Shown: piece after piece, positions 22,635 through 34,774 of the stretch
How the letters are laid out: each line of letters begins with the position of its first letter
Position numbering within the stretch: the stretch's first letter is position 1
DNA from: Parastagonospora avenae f. sp. tritici 18332-5
Lineage: Eukaryota; Ascomycota; Dothideomycetes; Pleosporales; Phaeosphaeriaceae
Direction: 5' to 3'
NCBI GenBank assembly: GCA_022559985.1
Contig: JAFJTR010000051.1
Location: 1 to 64,000 of the forward strand
DNA length: 64,000 nucleotides
The notes under the pieces: generated by a model
Seen by the model: only the letters and a program-made list of their open reading frames with translations
Told to the model about the DNA's origin: nothing
The model's database searches: none
Made by a program: the position numbers and the translations under genes

Positions 22635-23879
22635 ATCTACCACACTGATTCCACGACGCCATCAGCCCAAGACTGTTGCACAGTCCAGCGCTTCGTGGAA
22701 TATCTCACGACGGCTCGGTTCCTTTCTCACCTTTTCATGTTTATTGCGATCCTTCCACGGTTACTGCGGAACGAAACGGATTCCGGAATCTCATACCCCA
22801 ATCAGCATATAGACAGCGACTGTTTCTTTGCGGATCTGCCTATTTTCGAGCTCTGCTGCACACGATACCCATTCGACGATTACGTCGAGCTCGGACATGG
22901 ACTGCAGGACACGCGCCTTCAACAAGAAGGCATGCATTACGAACATTTCATCTATCCGCCTTTATGCAAAGCATGCTGCTTGGGGAGCCATAGATCTCGT
23001 TTTTCGCGTCCTCCTGCGGACGACCTGCATCTTTTCATTTTACAACAAAAAGCGATTCCTTTCCCTGGTTATGACGCTCGACGACAATGTCTTTCCTCGT
23101 CAGTCTCCCTTGTCACTGGACTCTTTGCGCAACCACGCGCAGCGACTCTATTCGGGAGTGCGGAAAAGTTTGCATATGCTCACACATAGATGGCGTTCAT
23201 GAGGGTTGCCTGCCCTTTTCTACTGGCCCTTGTCTACTGATGACGAGGGCCTTGCGAAGGAAATACCCCGGTTCTTATGGTGACCATCATGGTGGCGTCA
23301 GGGCCCGCTCAGCAGTGAGCTCGAGGCTCAATTCGTGCACATGCATTCACGACTTGGGCAAGGAATCACACAAAAGCACAGTTTGGAGCAGACGACTAGC
23401 TAGATAGACTACGTGGGCCGACACTATTCGGCGCGCGAATGTATGCGTTTCTGCAAACACGCCCCCTTTCGTGATGCAATGCTAGCGAGATACTGGTAGT
23501 TTGTTCAAACCAGTGACAGGCTGAAATTCCAAGAGCACATGTGAAGATTGAGATGGGAAGACGGCGAAAACATAGTCCGGGCCGCAGGTTCGTGATGCTC
23601 CCGAGCGGCGCAGCTCTTTATTTCAAGGGACGATTAGCGCCGAAGCTTGGGCTCAAGAGCTGCTTCCCCGTCCATGGTCGCATGCCTGATGCATCACCCA
23701 CCGTCAATCGCAGCTTCATTGTCTTCATCGTCGATGCGGGCAGCGACGTGACGTGACGCTACCATCGCTTGCACCTGCGCCTGCGCCAGCGCTCGCATCC
23801 TCCGCATCCGCTTCCGAAACATTCCAGGTGGTACCACCGTGATACGGCGCGCAACAACCATCGTACGTCGCAGAGAGCC
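22635..23879. other. spacer: DED1 3' region and IES1 upstream region
   Basis: Long ORFs overlap in three plus frames at 22.7-23.4 kb, but none has domain-like sequence or supporting splice structure. They look like chance in a low-stop 3' UTR. Confidence 0.4.
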
Positions 23880-26314
23880 ATGGACGACGCTGCTGCTGCT
23901 GCCGCTGCCGCTGCCGCCGTCTCGACCGCACGCGCCGACGAGCCGGATTCGAGAAACAGCCTGCGACACATCCTGGCTGCCGAACCCGCCATGGACGACG
24001 CGCGCCCGTCTCCCTCGCCAGCTGACACGCCTGCGCCCGACGATAGCGAGCACGCAGATGCGCCCGACGGCTCCAAGACGGCCGGCGACAGCGATGGGGC
24101 GCGCCCCTACTACACATCGACGACGACGACGACGCGCCGCAATGCGAACGGCAGCGTGTCGTCGGTCTACAGCGGCAACAAGATCAAGCACCTGAAAAAG
24201 GACGATGGCATCCCGCTGTGGCGCAAGGACATCCAGTACGACTTCCTCAAGCTCGTGTTTGAGGACGACAAGCCCGTCTTCACCAAGCAGTCGGACCCGC
24301 AGGCCGGGCCCATGCATACATTTGCCGACATCTACCTCGATGCTATGGCCAAGAGCAGCAAGTGCAGCAAGATCCTCAAGGACAAGCTGCTGACGGAGCG
24401 CCCGGCCGCCGTCAACATGGCCATGGTGTGTCTGCTGGTCAACGTGGGCCGCATGAACACAACGCTCAACTGTGAGTAGGCCCCGCGCGATGCGCCTGGC
24501 CGTCTAGCTGATGTAGTCATGCAGTCTTCCCCGAGATGCGCGCCCAGCTGCGGACCTACCACTCGATCCCCTCGCTGCAGGCCCATCAGGACCCCAATGC
24601 CTACAAGCAGCTGCAGGACGCCCCGCGTCTGAAGTCGATCCTCAAGGGCGCCACCGAGGACCAGGAGCAGCCCAGCACCGTCGACGAGATTATGCAGGCT
24701 TCCATACCACGCACGAATCCTGTCAACCTCATCTTCGTTCTTTCTCAATACGCGCCCAAGATCTCCGAGCTGCACTTCTTCCCTCCCCGCGACTTCTTCG
24801 ACCTCGTCATGCGCTCCAACCTCAGCAGCAGGAGCCGCGCGACGGCCTTCCTGTGGCTCATGTGGTGGTACCTGGAGAGCGACTTCACCAAAGATGCTGC
24901 CGAGCGCAATCCCTTTGGACCGGGACAGTTTGGCCCAGCGGACGACCCCATCACGGCCGAGAACCCGCTCAAGTGCCCACCTTTTGACTTTCTGACCCCC
25001 GAGCAGGAGGCGGAAGAGAATGTCGATACCCCAGAGGAGAAGGCGTTTGGTGAGATCAAGCGCAAGGAGAGGATAGCAATTCTGGCGAGCGACATGGCAC
25101 CAGTGGTGACGGGGCCGAAGCGCACAAACAAGAAGAGTGTGTACATCGCGGCACCGAGTGCGCACTGTTGAACACGACTAACGCTCCTCCAGGCTTCAAC
25201 CAAAATCCGGTATTCTCAGTGCTTGCCGACGACGGCGCATCCACACCGGGACGAGACAGGCAGTCGCCTTCTCATGGTATGCTGCATATGCACACCCCCT
25301 AGTTGACGTGGGACAAGGCTGACCATGATAGGCTCGGCAAGAGGCCGTGGAAAACTCGCCAAATCCATCATCGAGCGCGACTATCCGTCCGACACTGATC
25401 GCACGCGATCAGCGTCTCCGCCTGGTAGCGTGTACAACACAGGCAAAAAGGTGACACCGAACATGCGCATTAACACACTTCTCAACGACGAGGTGCCGGC
25501 TTCGTCACCCGCGCCGAAGGGACCCGGCCGCGGCAACTGGGCGCGCAACCGCCTAACAGGCAGTGGGGGAGGTGTCGCGGGTCCTGGTGCACGCAGCTTC
25601 AAGAGTCGGCTTGATGCTGGCGCATCCCAAGATGGCCAGTCTCCTTCTACAAGCGCGCCAACCTTCAATGGGCCACATGGCTTTTACCTTCCGCTCAATG
25701 GATCCGATCCTAGCCACAAGCGCACACGGCCCCTCACACAGCACCAACTTGCTGTCGAACAGTACCGCCGACGCCGCGTCGATGTCATCCTCGACCGCGG
25801 AATCCGCGTTGAATACAAGGCGGCTGCGAGACGGCGGCGCACGACCAATACATTTATGCGCGCTTGGATCCGGTGCAAAGGTATGGCAGATGGCTACGAT
25901 ACGGACGAAGAGAGCCATGCGCAGGCCCAGTATCAGCAAGATATCGAGGTTGGAACGAAGACGCCGCCGCCTATGCCTGCGGGTCTTGTCCCGATGGATT
26001 TTGGTGGCGAAGTCAACGATCATGGCGAGGAAAGTTACTACAGGGCCAAAATGTTGAGTCGAGCCCTTCGGCGACTGGAGAGATGGGAAGACGGTAGGGT
26101 CACCATGAGGGCAAGACCCAAGGGCGCAGTCAGAAACGGCATCGGTGACGTCGGCAATAGGCCTGTGGCAGATGACGAGGACGATGAAGACGACGACGAC
26201 ATGCAAGATGTAGATGATTTGAGGCGAGAGGAGGAGAGCGAGAGCAGCGAGGAGGATGACATGGAAAGGACATACGATCCGCACACATTGCCTCCCTTGC
26301 CCACGATGCATTGA
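23880..26314 (+). CDS. IES1: INO80 chromatin-remodelling complex subunit Ies1
   Basis: Exons: 23880-24471, 24525-25136, 25193-25276 and 25332-26314, giving 756 aa. The start is the ATG in GAGCCATGG, since upstream sequence is not domain-like. An Ala-rich N-terminus is followed by the Ies1 core: KHLKKDDGIPLWRKDIQYDF, then RPAAVNMAMVCLLVNVGRMN, then VNLIFVLSQYAPKISELHFF and SRATAFLWLMWWYLESDF. The C-terminal half is basic with a GRGNWARNR patch, then acidic (DEDDEDDDD). Ies1 is a fungal-specific INO80 subunit. The gene is convergent with the polymerase delta subunit, 174 bp apart. Confidence 0.9.
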
Positions 26315-26488
26315 TCTGGCGTCGTAGAGGCTTGATGTCAGAACAAGTATCGGACTTGTACACTATTCAGTAACATAGCCAGCCTTTCTCAAGTGCACGA
26401 AGAGTGTGCAAGATCTTGGTCAATTAGGCTGCACAGACTGGGTATCATGGACCGTCCCTAGGTCTCGTAACCAATGGGCAACAAGATG

Positions 26489-28048
26489 CTACGCTAAGGG
26501 CTTTGCAAAGCCAAGTTTCACAACTTCCACTTCCCAAGAATCCAAGTCCACCAATACCACCTGCTTTTTTTTCCTGAATCTGGGTACACTAACTAGGAGA
26601 GCCTTTTGTCCCGCGGGTCCCTCAATCATCCGCTTCCCGAATTTCTTCTGACAGCCCACGAAATACAAGTGCGGACACTCCTTGACCAGAAATGGATCGT
26701 CGTCTTGGAATGGGTAGCACCACAGGGTATCTGGTGCCGTGGGAGCTATACAACGCCATCGCAGCATCATCTCCATTATCTGCACTGTTTTGACCTTTTC
26801 GACGTACTTGAACAAGTCGGCGATGTTTTGCCCGCTAGTGCCCAGGATGCGGTAGCCCTCAACATCGCCCTCCCAGGGATTGGTCACCATGTCCAGGCCT
26901 TGTAGTGTGTCAAGACCACTCGCGGGTGGTTCAGCATAATGCCGTGAACGAGGAAACAGGGCAGGATGAAGGGGCTGCTGAGGCAGAGCGACATTGGAGG
27001 GATCGGATTCGCCGGGGAGCAGAGTGATGGGTATGGACGGTAGAATTTGGGTAAGGAAGGTGTCGAGGCGCCCGGTAGGTATGGGGTCGTAGGTGGAGGC
27101 GTCGTAGCCATAGTGTTTTGACGCAGCCTTTTTGGCAGCAAACTCGTCGCGCGAGAGAATGGGCGAGGCACGGCGCAAGGAGTCTCCCGCGATGATCAGT
27201 CTGGTGATGTCGGCGGCTTTGTCTTGGTCGAGCGGACCGGATGCTTGACCCGTCAGAAACTCGACGAGCAGCTGCAGGGAAAGGTTCTCAGGATCGTCGC
27301 CGGTGAGATCCAAACCCGACACGATGGCAATCTTGCCGGGCTTTCCTCTCTTGGGGGTGGGCTCCTTGGTGCGCGCGAGGGTGGCGTCTTCGCGCTCCCA
27401 GCGCTGAGGCTGGCGAGGCAGGTCGACGAACTGCGTGGCAATGACTTGGAAGGTGCCGTCTGCCTGCTCGGTGCCAAGTGCTGCGAGAACACATCCCGTG
27501 ACATAGTGGGCGCGCAGTGGATCGCCCGTGACGCGCAGACGACCAGATTCGTCCTCGAGCATCATGTCGGCGGGCTTGGCGGGCTCGAGGTAGGTGGTGC
27601 GCTTTGGGGGCGCGGCGATCCAGTGCTCTTTGGTGATGTCGTCGAGGACGTTAGGCTTCATGGCCAGGTCCATGAAGACGGTGCCCACGACCCAGCAGAG
27701 CTCGCCCTGGCGCACATCAAGGACGCGCTCGACGAACTGGGCTTTGGCGCCGCCCAGCTTGGGGCCATCAGTGCGGGCTCAATGGGCGGTGGTGGTGTGG
27801 TGGTGTGCTGTGCGTACCTCGAAGTCGTGCCAGGCGTCTTGTGCCCGGGCCTTGACCTGCGTCTTGAGGTGGGCCAGGCGCAGGAAGTACATGTCGGCAA
27901 ACTGCTGTGCATAGTGTCGGTCGACGCCCTTGGGCAGGTCGAACGTGTGCAGCGGATGATAGTCGGAGGCGCCGCGCAGAGGCGCATAGTGGTGCAGGTC
28001 CGGCAGCTCGCGCAGCATGTCGCCATCCGTGCCGTCTGTATCGGGCAT
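26489..28048 (-). CDS. POL31: DNA polymerase delta small subunit
   Basis: Exon 1 is 27818-28048, the intron 27758-27817 (GTACGC, branch CACTGATG, CCCAAG) and exon 2 26489-27757, giving 499 aa. The N-terminus (YAQQFADMYFLRLAHLKTQV) and AKAQFVERVLDVRQGELCWV, then FMDLAMKPNVLDDI, are typical of the B-subunit OB-fold. KIAIVSGLDLTGDD, then LIIAGDSLRRA and ITLLPGESDPSN belong to the inactive phosphoesterase domain. It anchors Pol3 and Pol32 in the replicative polymerase. The length agrees with yeast Pol31. Confidence 0.93.
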
Positions 28049-28462
28049 GGCTGAAAGAGGCGGGAGAGAGGGAAGGGAAGACTTGGTGCGGTGACACTAC
28101 AAATGTTCGAGTCGCGAAGTTTGTCGAGTCGCGTCGCGTCGCGCCTCGGGTCACGTGCCATTAGACGAGAGAGGATATGTAAGAGGTGCGACCGTGCTGC
28201 ACTAGACATGTGCCGGGCACAACTTCAACATGCGTCTATACTGCCAGCCACCCCGCCAACGGACATACTTCACACATCACACATGATCCTTCACACGCAA
28301 CGTGCAGCCTGGTTTGAATTGCTTCCATGTAACCCGCAGGCAGTTCTGATTTCACATTACTGGTCGGTTTCACACCCTCCATGTCTAGTCTAGTGGTGGT
28401 GTGGTATTACAAAATGGTATAAACGCGATATTGGACATTGACAGTAGGCAGAGGACACGCGC
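28049..28462. other. POL31 upstream region
   Basis: Spacer between the tandem minus-strand genes; holds the POL31 promoter and the 3' end of the GPI-type gene. No other feature seen. Confidence 0.4.
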
Positions 28463-28763
28463 TTAGAGCATCTGGCACATCGTCAGTCGTCGCGACATGC
28501 ACAAATCAAGTGCTGAATCTCACCAGGGCAACACCGCCAGCAACGACGAGTCCGAGTGCTGAGCCGGCCATGTTGGTAGGCATGGCGGCCGCGCCGGTGA
28601 AGGGAAGCTGCGAGGTAGGCTTGGAGGGCGCAGCTGTGCCTGTGGGCTTCATGGAGCCAGTGCCGGTAGGGAAGTAGGCAGCTGTTGTACCGTTGACTGG
28701 CGCATAGGCGGCCGACGCGGTCGTGGCGAGAGCAGCAACAAGGGAGATGACGGAGAACTGCAT
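28463..28763 (-). CDS. small secreted GPI-anchor-type protein
   Basis: Exon 1 is 28524-28763, the intron 28472-28523 (GTGAGA, branch CTGAC, CCAG) and exon 2 28463-28471, giving 82 aa. The signal peptide is QFSVISLVAALATTASA. The mature part is a short Thr/Pro/Ser-rich stretch, followed by a small-residue site (NMAGSA) and a hydrophobic tail ending VVAGGVALML, as in GPI-anchored wall proteins. The last exon codes for only two residues (ATG CTC TAA). If the intron is read through, the tail ends VRFST and would anchor poorly. Function unknown. Confidence 0.7.
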
Positions 28764-29569
28764 CGTGATGGTTTGCGTGGAAGGACTTGAGCAAAAGACG
28801 GCGGGTAAGAGACTGAGGGTGATTGGATAGACGCGAGCGGCAGAGTCGGAAAGATGCAAGTCGATATCAGCACCAGGCGTACCGCAACAAGCCTTATATG
28901 CGTGCGCCCGGGACCATCTGCCAGCACCTGCTGCTCATCAGCCTCCTCTGTGCGTGCCAACTTACCCACCGAAGTGACGACGCAAGCGATCCACAGCCCA
29001 GCCAGCCCAGCCCAGCCCAGCACCTAGCAGCACCCAGCACGCCAATCTGCCCCTTGCAGGCTCCAAGAATAGCCGCCCCCAGCCACGCCGTTGCCACTCC
29101 CAGGATATGCACGTTGCAACCACCGATTCGCGCCCCTTACAGTAACACCACCTCGGGAGGCATCGTTGCATCTGACATCTGGCATCTGACACGAGATAGC
29201 TTCCCGCTCCCGCTATCGATACAAGTCCGGCGTCATTTCGGCAGCGCTCCACTTTCTGCCTGCTCATATCCGTCGACGCGTGGACTGTGGAATCACTGCT
29301 CCGCTGCCGCAACGCTTGTGGGCCCCCAAATCTTGCTGTTCACTGTTTCTAATTGCAGCTCCTCAACCAATACTCGATGGCGACCGTTTCTGAACAGTCT
29401 GTTGTTTCATCAAAACCGCACCTAGAGGAAAGGAGACGACCACCTGAGACTGCACGTGATCGCAACGTATTTGACTGTGATTCTTCTTCTACACGCCACA
29501 ACGAGACCCACGACCTAGCTCGACATTGCGCAATGCAGCCGCTGCAGAGCAAAATCTAGCCTTAGCCAT
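28764..29569. other. spacer with CAGCC repeats
   Basis: Upstream region of the small secreted gene and 3' flank of the fusion enzyme. A degenerate run of AGCCC/CAGCC units lies at about 28996-29040. No gene seen. Confidence 0.45.
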
Positions 29570-32500
29570 TCATGAATCGAATATCGCCCCATAGGCTGGA
29601 ATCCCTCTACTCTCCATATCATATACAATCGTCGTAGTGAACTTCTTGTTGCTTATCACACACACGGCTTCAGCCCCGCTTTCCTTCCACAACGTGTACG
29701 CCAGAAGCGACATGTCTGGCTTTCCTTGTGTCCTGGTATTCCAGATGATTGCCTGTGGATCCGTAGCCCGTACGCTATTAACAATCTCCATGCCAAACGT
29801 CTCTTCGGGATTGGGAGCAGTCCACAAGATGCGGCACGGTACTTTCCGGGCTAGAATGACAGCGAGACAGGGCCCAATTCCAGACCCTGTTGCAACAAGG
29901 ACCACTGACTTGAACAGTGTTGCAATCCGCAGGACACCGCATGCTGGAATACCGCGGACGTACATGTGTGATGGTGCGCGCTCAATCGTGCGACCAGTGA
30001 AATCACCCGCGCGGCTGACAATGAGCGAGAAGCCTTTGCCGTTGGGGTTTGTGATTGTCGCAAAGCCATGCCTACGTGCAAGTCGTCAGTTGTGAACGAG
30101 CCAAGTCGCAAGCAGCAGTACGCTTTTGCATGACTATAGTATGAGGGAACACAAGAAACAGATGGGCTAGGTTACTTACCAGTCGAATAGAGGACGTTCC
30201 GCGAGCCTCACCGAGGTTCCCACGACGGGTGTGGTATAATCGAACCAAAGCCGAACAGCATGGTGGGAGAGAACTTCGGACCGAACAGGCACCTTACGTA
30301 GGAAGAGCCATGGGAATATGACGGCTGTCGTGGCGACTGCGAGAAGCCAGATTGACGGCGAACTTGCATAGGCGACTGATGGCGCCACTGTCGGATTGAG
30401 ATCCTTGGTCGCAAGTGCAGTCAACGCCCAAAGAAGAATCAGACATGTCCAACCACCAAAGCGATGAATCGCCTCCCAGGCATTGTGATACTTTACGCGG
30501 AAAGCTGGATGAGAGGTCAAGCCGATGAGGACCAAAATGACAAGGACAAGGTATGAAAGAACAATCGGAGCCAAGGATATGCGACGCGGCGGCGGCGCGG
30601 CCTTTGCTAGCTCCAAAGTACCAGCTATAGTGAATGCACAATGCCACATAGTGGCTGCGATTGCGCAGCCGCTGTGTATCCCACCAATATGAAATATTCT
30701 GGCACAGTGGCGTCGAATAGCAAGAGGAAACCAGGTCTGAAATGTTGACATTGGCGGTTAGCTTGTAGACTGCAACCAGCTTGAGCGAAAACTTCACATA
30801 CCGGGACAGAGCAGAAAGTTGTGAATAGCAAATTGATGACCGGCTCCCAGCGCATCAGGACAGCTACGACTAGGTTACTGGCCGTAGCTATCGCGAGGGC
30901 TGGCAGAATCTTCTCTTGCTGTCTTGCTTCGCGGTACAGTATGACAGAAGCAACTGACACATTGCCGAGCACAACGACCGAAAAGAATCGTCGATACAGG
31001 ATAAATGCGCGATGCCGAAGCCATCGAAGACCACGTGGACCATATACTGGGGGCAGTATGTCGGTAACTTTGTCGACGCTCTCCCGATCAGAAATTCCTT
31101 CGAGCTCAGACGCTTCACTTGTGACGAATATTGTGCCTTTCTCTGTATCCTGCGAGGGTTCTCGTGTGTTTGTTTTGGATGACCGAATTTCCAGAGCCGC
31201 TTCAATCGAAGTGTGCTCAAGTTCCCCTTGTGGAGCGTCCATACCAGAATCAGCCCTGCTCCGTTGCAAAGTCGTTGCACTCAGCTGTTTGCGATCGACC
31301 TTGCCATTGGCTGTAAGTGGAATCGAGCGAACGTGCATCCACTTCTCCGGCACAGAATAGTAGGGAAGATGCTTTCGCACGAAAGCACCCAAAGCCGGCT
31401 CATCGATGGAGATCTCTTCATCGTTGGTATAGAATCCGCATAGCACGCCCTCGACCAGCATCGTAGTTGCTCGTCTTATACTAGGGAATTTCTATTCATT
31501 CAGTACGTCTGCATTATACGATATCGAGCAATGTCTTACCTCGATGACTTTAGTAACTCCATCGAGCTCGACACGGAAACCCTGCTTAGCGTTAAGATCC
31601 AGAGTTCTTAATTGTCTAAAAAGATTTACCTTGATTTTGACTTGGTCATCCTTTCGACCAAGCATGTCCAGGGAGCCATCAACTCTCCAACGTGCAATGT
31701 CGCCCGTGTTGAACATCGTCGACCTACATGGCATCAATTTCAAGTACCACACAAGCATAAAAGCCGGTGACTCACCCATCATCCATGAATTTGTCGGGCT
31801 TGTAGCGATGCGACGTGAGTGTAGCCAAGTTAATGTAACCTCGCGAAACCCCAGCACCGCCCACCCACATTGTACCTTTCTGTCCCATTCGCACGGGCTG
31901 CTCATCATCGTTAAGTATGTAGCATGTCGTGTTGGGAATTGGCTTCCCTATGGTCAGTGGTTGCCCAGGGGTGTGACGATGTGCTGTGTTCAATATGGTG
32001 ATCTCTGTAGGACCGCAGATGTTTATGAAACAAAGAGAATTCTCTGCCCATTCGTCTGCAAGGCTGATTGAAAGTCAGTGCTGCGACATGATGATCTCCA
32101 TAGTATGTATGGACTTACCTCTGAGGACATATTTCACCTCCAGTTGCAATGTGCTTGATCCCAGGGTATGAGCGTCGCCGATATTTGCACAAAATTGATG
32201 GTGTCGTAATCAGGGTATCGACCTTCAAGACAGTCAGCTACGCCTGTCGAAGACTACAACAGTATCGCTAGTCTACCTCGCTCAGGGTACTGGTCCAATC
32301 AGATCCGCGCAGGTATAAAGTACCTCCGTTCATGAGACATCCCAATATCTCCCATGCCCCTATAAGTTGAGTGAGCCAAGGCCTTCCAGATGGACATTCT
32401 AACTTACCCATATCAAATGCAATGTTGAGGACCTGAGCCACCTTCGATCCAACCGCAATCCCAAGTCGTGCTGGCTCCAAAAGTAGAGCATTTGTGACAT

Positions 32501-33200
32501 TACCGTGTGAGACATTAACTCCCTTGGGTTTTCCTGTGCTTCCTACGGTAACAGTAAGCATTCGTTGTTCTCAGTGGGTGGAACGTGAAGGGTGTGTGCG
32601 CTGGAGGATACATATAGTGGTCTGGCACTTACCCGAAGTGTATATAGCGTATGCAGCATCTTGCGATGACACCTGCACTGTTGGTTTCGTTGCAGGAAAG
32701 AAGGCGCCAATGTCCATGGTCAGGGAGAAGATGACAGCGTGTTTCCGAGCAAAACGCCGGATCTTATCCCAGAACTGCGGAAGGCAGAGGATGAAACGTG
32801 CTTCGGAGTCGGTGAAAATATGCATAAAGGCCTGCTCTGAGGTCACCCCCCCATCGATTGGCACATACTGGCAACCGGCCTTAAGAATTGCAAATATTCC
32901 AATGAGCATCTCAAATGACCGCTGAACGACAAGGCAAACACGCTCACCCGGTTTGAGCCCAGAGTGTATCATACAATGGGCAAGCCGATTTGCAGCTACA
33001 TCTAGCTGGAGGTATGTGAGTGTTCGACCAGCCATTGTAGCGGCAATGGCCGTGGGGTGAGTCTTGACGATGCTCTCAAAGGCCTCGTGTATCGACTTGT
33101 AGGGCACTGGAATGGCCGGTCCACGACCCAGGCGTGACACTGTTGTTCGTTCTTCCTGAGGAAGACATGACATTGCATGGAAGCAACTTTCAGGATTCAT
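29570..33200 (-). CDS. adenylation domain fused to membrane haem-type and FNR-like domains
   Basis: Ten exons, 1020 aa: 32633-33200, 32408-32542, 32277-32359, 32119-32222, 31776-32063, 31630-31723, 31540-31581, 30802-31491, 30180-30736, 29570-30071. All nine introns are GT-AG and keep phase. Residues 30-510 form an NRPS/ANL adenylation domain with YTSGSTGKPKGV, NICGPTE, FNTGDIAR, GRKDDQVKIKG and TANGKVDRKQL. No LGGxS carrier motif follows. Residues about 600-815 hold six or so TM segments; HIGGIH, a His in MWHC and YHNAWEAIHRFGGW resemble bis-His haem ligands. The C-terminus has an FNR-like fold with VATGSGIGPC near 916. It would adenylate a carboxylic or amino acid at a membrane and transfer electrons from NAD(P)H; the product is unknown. 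The start is the first in-frame ATG, 81 bp below a TATA box. Confidence 0.88.
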
Positions 33201-34774
33201 GTCGAAACTTTGTGGCAGGTGATGGAAATCTAGGTTCGTTGACAAACTGTGTACTGATGTATGTTAGGCAGAAAAGCAGGCCTTTTTATAATAACTGAGG
33301 GCCTGGTGCAGATCCGCTCTCGAGTAGTCGAAAGGAACCTCGATGCTTGGAGACTGCCCACAGTCTTATCGGATCGACAAATCATTGACACAGAAGCAAG
33401 GTGTCCGGCCTCCAGGCACCGTCCATCAACTTTAGCCGACTGATGTGTTGAGCTCCAAGAGACATCATGACACAGACTGCCAAAGTATCATGCATGTCCA
33501 GTGGCTCATGGAGCCTTCCAGGCATCAATACCCACATTCAGATTATATGCAGCCGTATGTCGGCCAAGTGTTGGAAAAGAAGTTAGCTGCCAACCTCAGG
33601 ACGCTTGGGACTAACGTGTACGTAGCAACTAGCAGGGTCCGTGGCCAACATATCTTGAAGCCCAGGTGGGGTTGGATCGTACTAGCAGCCCGTGATAAAC
33701 CTCTGATCATATGTAGACAATATTCAGTGACAGATCACAAGCTACGGGCAGATCTTGGTGGATGAACGCTGCACCCGTCTCAATTCAGGACTTCGTCACA
33801 CCTTGAATGTACTTTGACCGGACAAGGCCTTGAAGAAGCAGAACAACCACCAAGGCTTACGATACATCTTCAACTCTCTTACAGGACTGTGAACAGCCCA
33901 AGCCTTCATCCCGGACGACATATTGCAAAGCTCGTATGGGGCCTGGAGCATCAAGGGCGGACGCATCGCGCATAACGAAGAGGGCGCTTACGGCAAGACA
34001 TTGGTTGGTGGACGGACAACTTGCTCTTACGATGAGTAAATCCGTGCTATTACGCTTCGGAGTCAACATGCATGCATGGTATATGCAAGGGCTGTGTCGT
34101 GGGCAGGGCGATGTGCTGGCAAGGATCAGCAGGCATGCCCCAATGTTTTTCCACGCCCACCTGCAGATTTGCAGGCTTGCAGATGGCGTCAATCAGCTGC
34201 ACTCTGCCAGCGTATACACAAGGTGCAAGTCCAGTAATGACAGCGAAAAGAAAACAAGTCTGAATTTAACATACAGAGATTAAGCGTATACGTAGCGTGT
34301 TTTCAACTTCTGGTGATGGTCGTGCGGCGCTCAAGAGGTTTAGGAAAGTGCCGTAAAAAGCAAGTTAGCGCACATGTGGCCCGGCCACATACCTGCAAGA
34401 TCGATGTCGTGTAAGGCGAACGTGTGGAGTGCGTGGGAGTACCCGGGCTGTCAGTTGCGCGGATCGGTGTTGACACACCGCATCTTTGGGCCCTTTCTTG
34501 GTGTACTCGGTCGCCCGGGGCATTCCGACCTTGGAAGGTTTCAAGGTTGCGCTAACAGCATGCGAGAGATTCTGCATAACGTCAGTCACGCGGCGCAAGA
34601 TGAGAGCAACAGTAGATTGCACGCTACTTATAAAGTAGTTGCGCAAATTCTGCCAGACTCATGCAAGAGGCCAGCAGCACGATCCTGAGCCGGACTTTCA
34701 CCGCCAGCGTACTACATCCGCCCTCCGTCCTGCTAAATTCAGTCAATCTCTGATTGACGGAACAAGAGACACAA
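33201..34774. other. 1.57-kb divergent intergenic region
   Basis: It separates the head-to-head fusion gene (-) and enoyl-CoA hydratase (+). Apart from the TATA box, no gene or repeat was recognised; ORFs here are short and conflicting. It could hold shared regulatory sites. Confidence 0.45.
33281..33290 (-). promoter_or_regulatory. TATA box of the adenylation-fusion gene
   Basis: Minus strand TATAAAAAGG, 81-90 bp upstream of the ATG at 33200. Position and sequence fit a core promoter; most other genes in the window lack so clear a box. Confidence 0.55.

Noticed and set aside
22152..22643. 163-aa antisense ORF over the DED1 tail
   Set aside because: It is a shadow of the Gly-rich GGT/GGC repeats read backwards (Thr/Ala/Ser runs) and has no start context or introns.
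22695..23407. Three overlapping plus-strand ORFs of 105-164 codons after DED1
   Set aside because: They overlap each other in different frames, lack domain-like sequence and lie in the expected 3' UTR.
23879..24317. Antisense ORFs opposite the IES1 N-terminus
   Set aside because: They mirror the GC-rich Ala/Asp repeats of IES1 and encode only Arg/Ala/Ser runs.
28996..29040. AGCCC/CAGCC repeat as a possible minisatellite
   Set aside because: Units are irregular and few; it is low-complexity sequence rather than a defined array.
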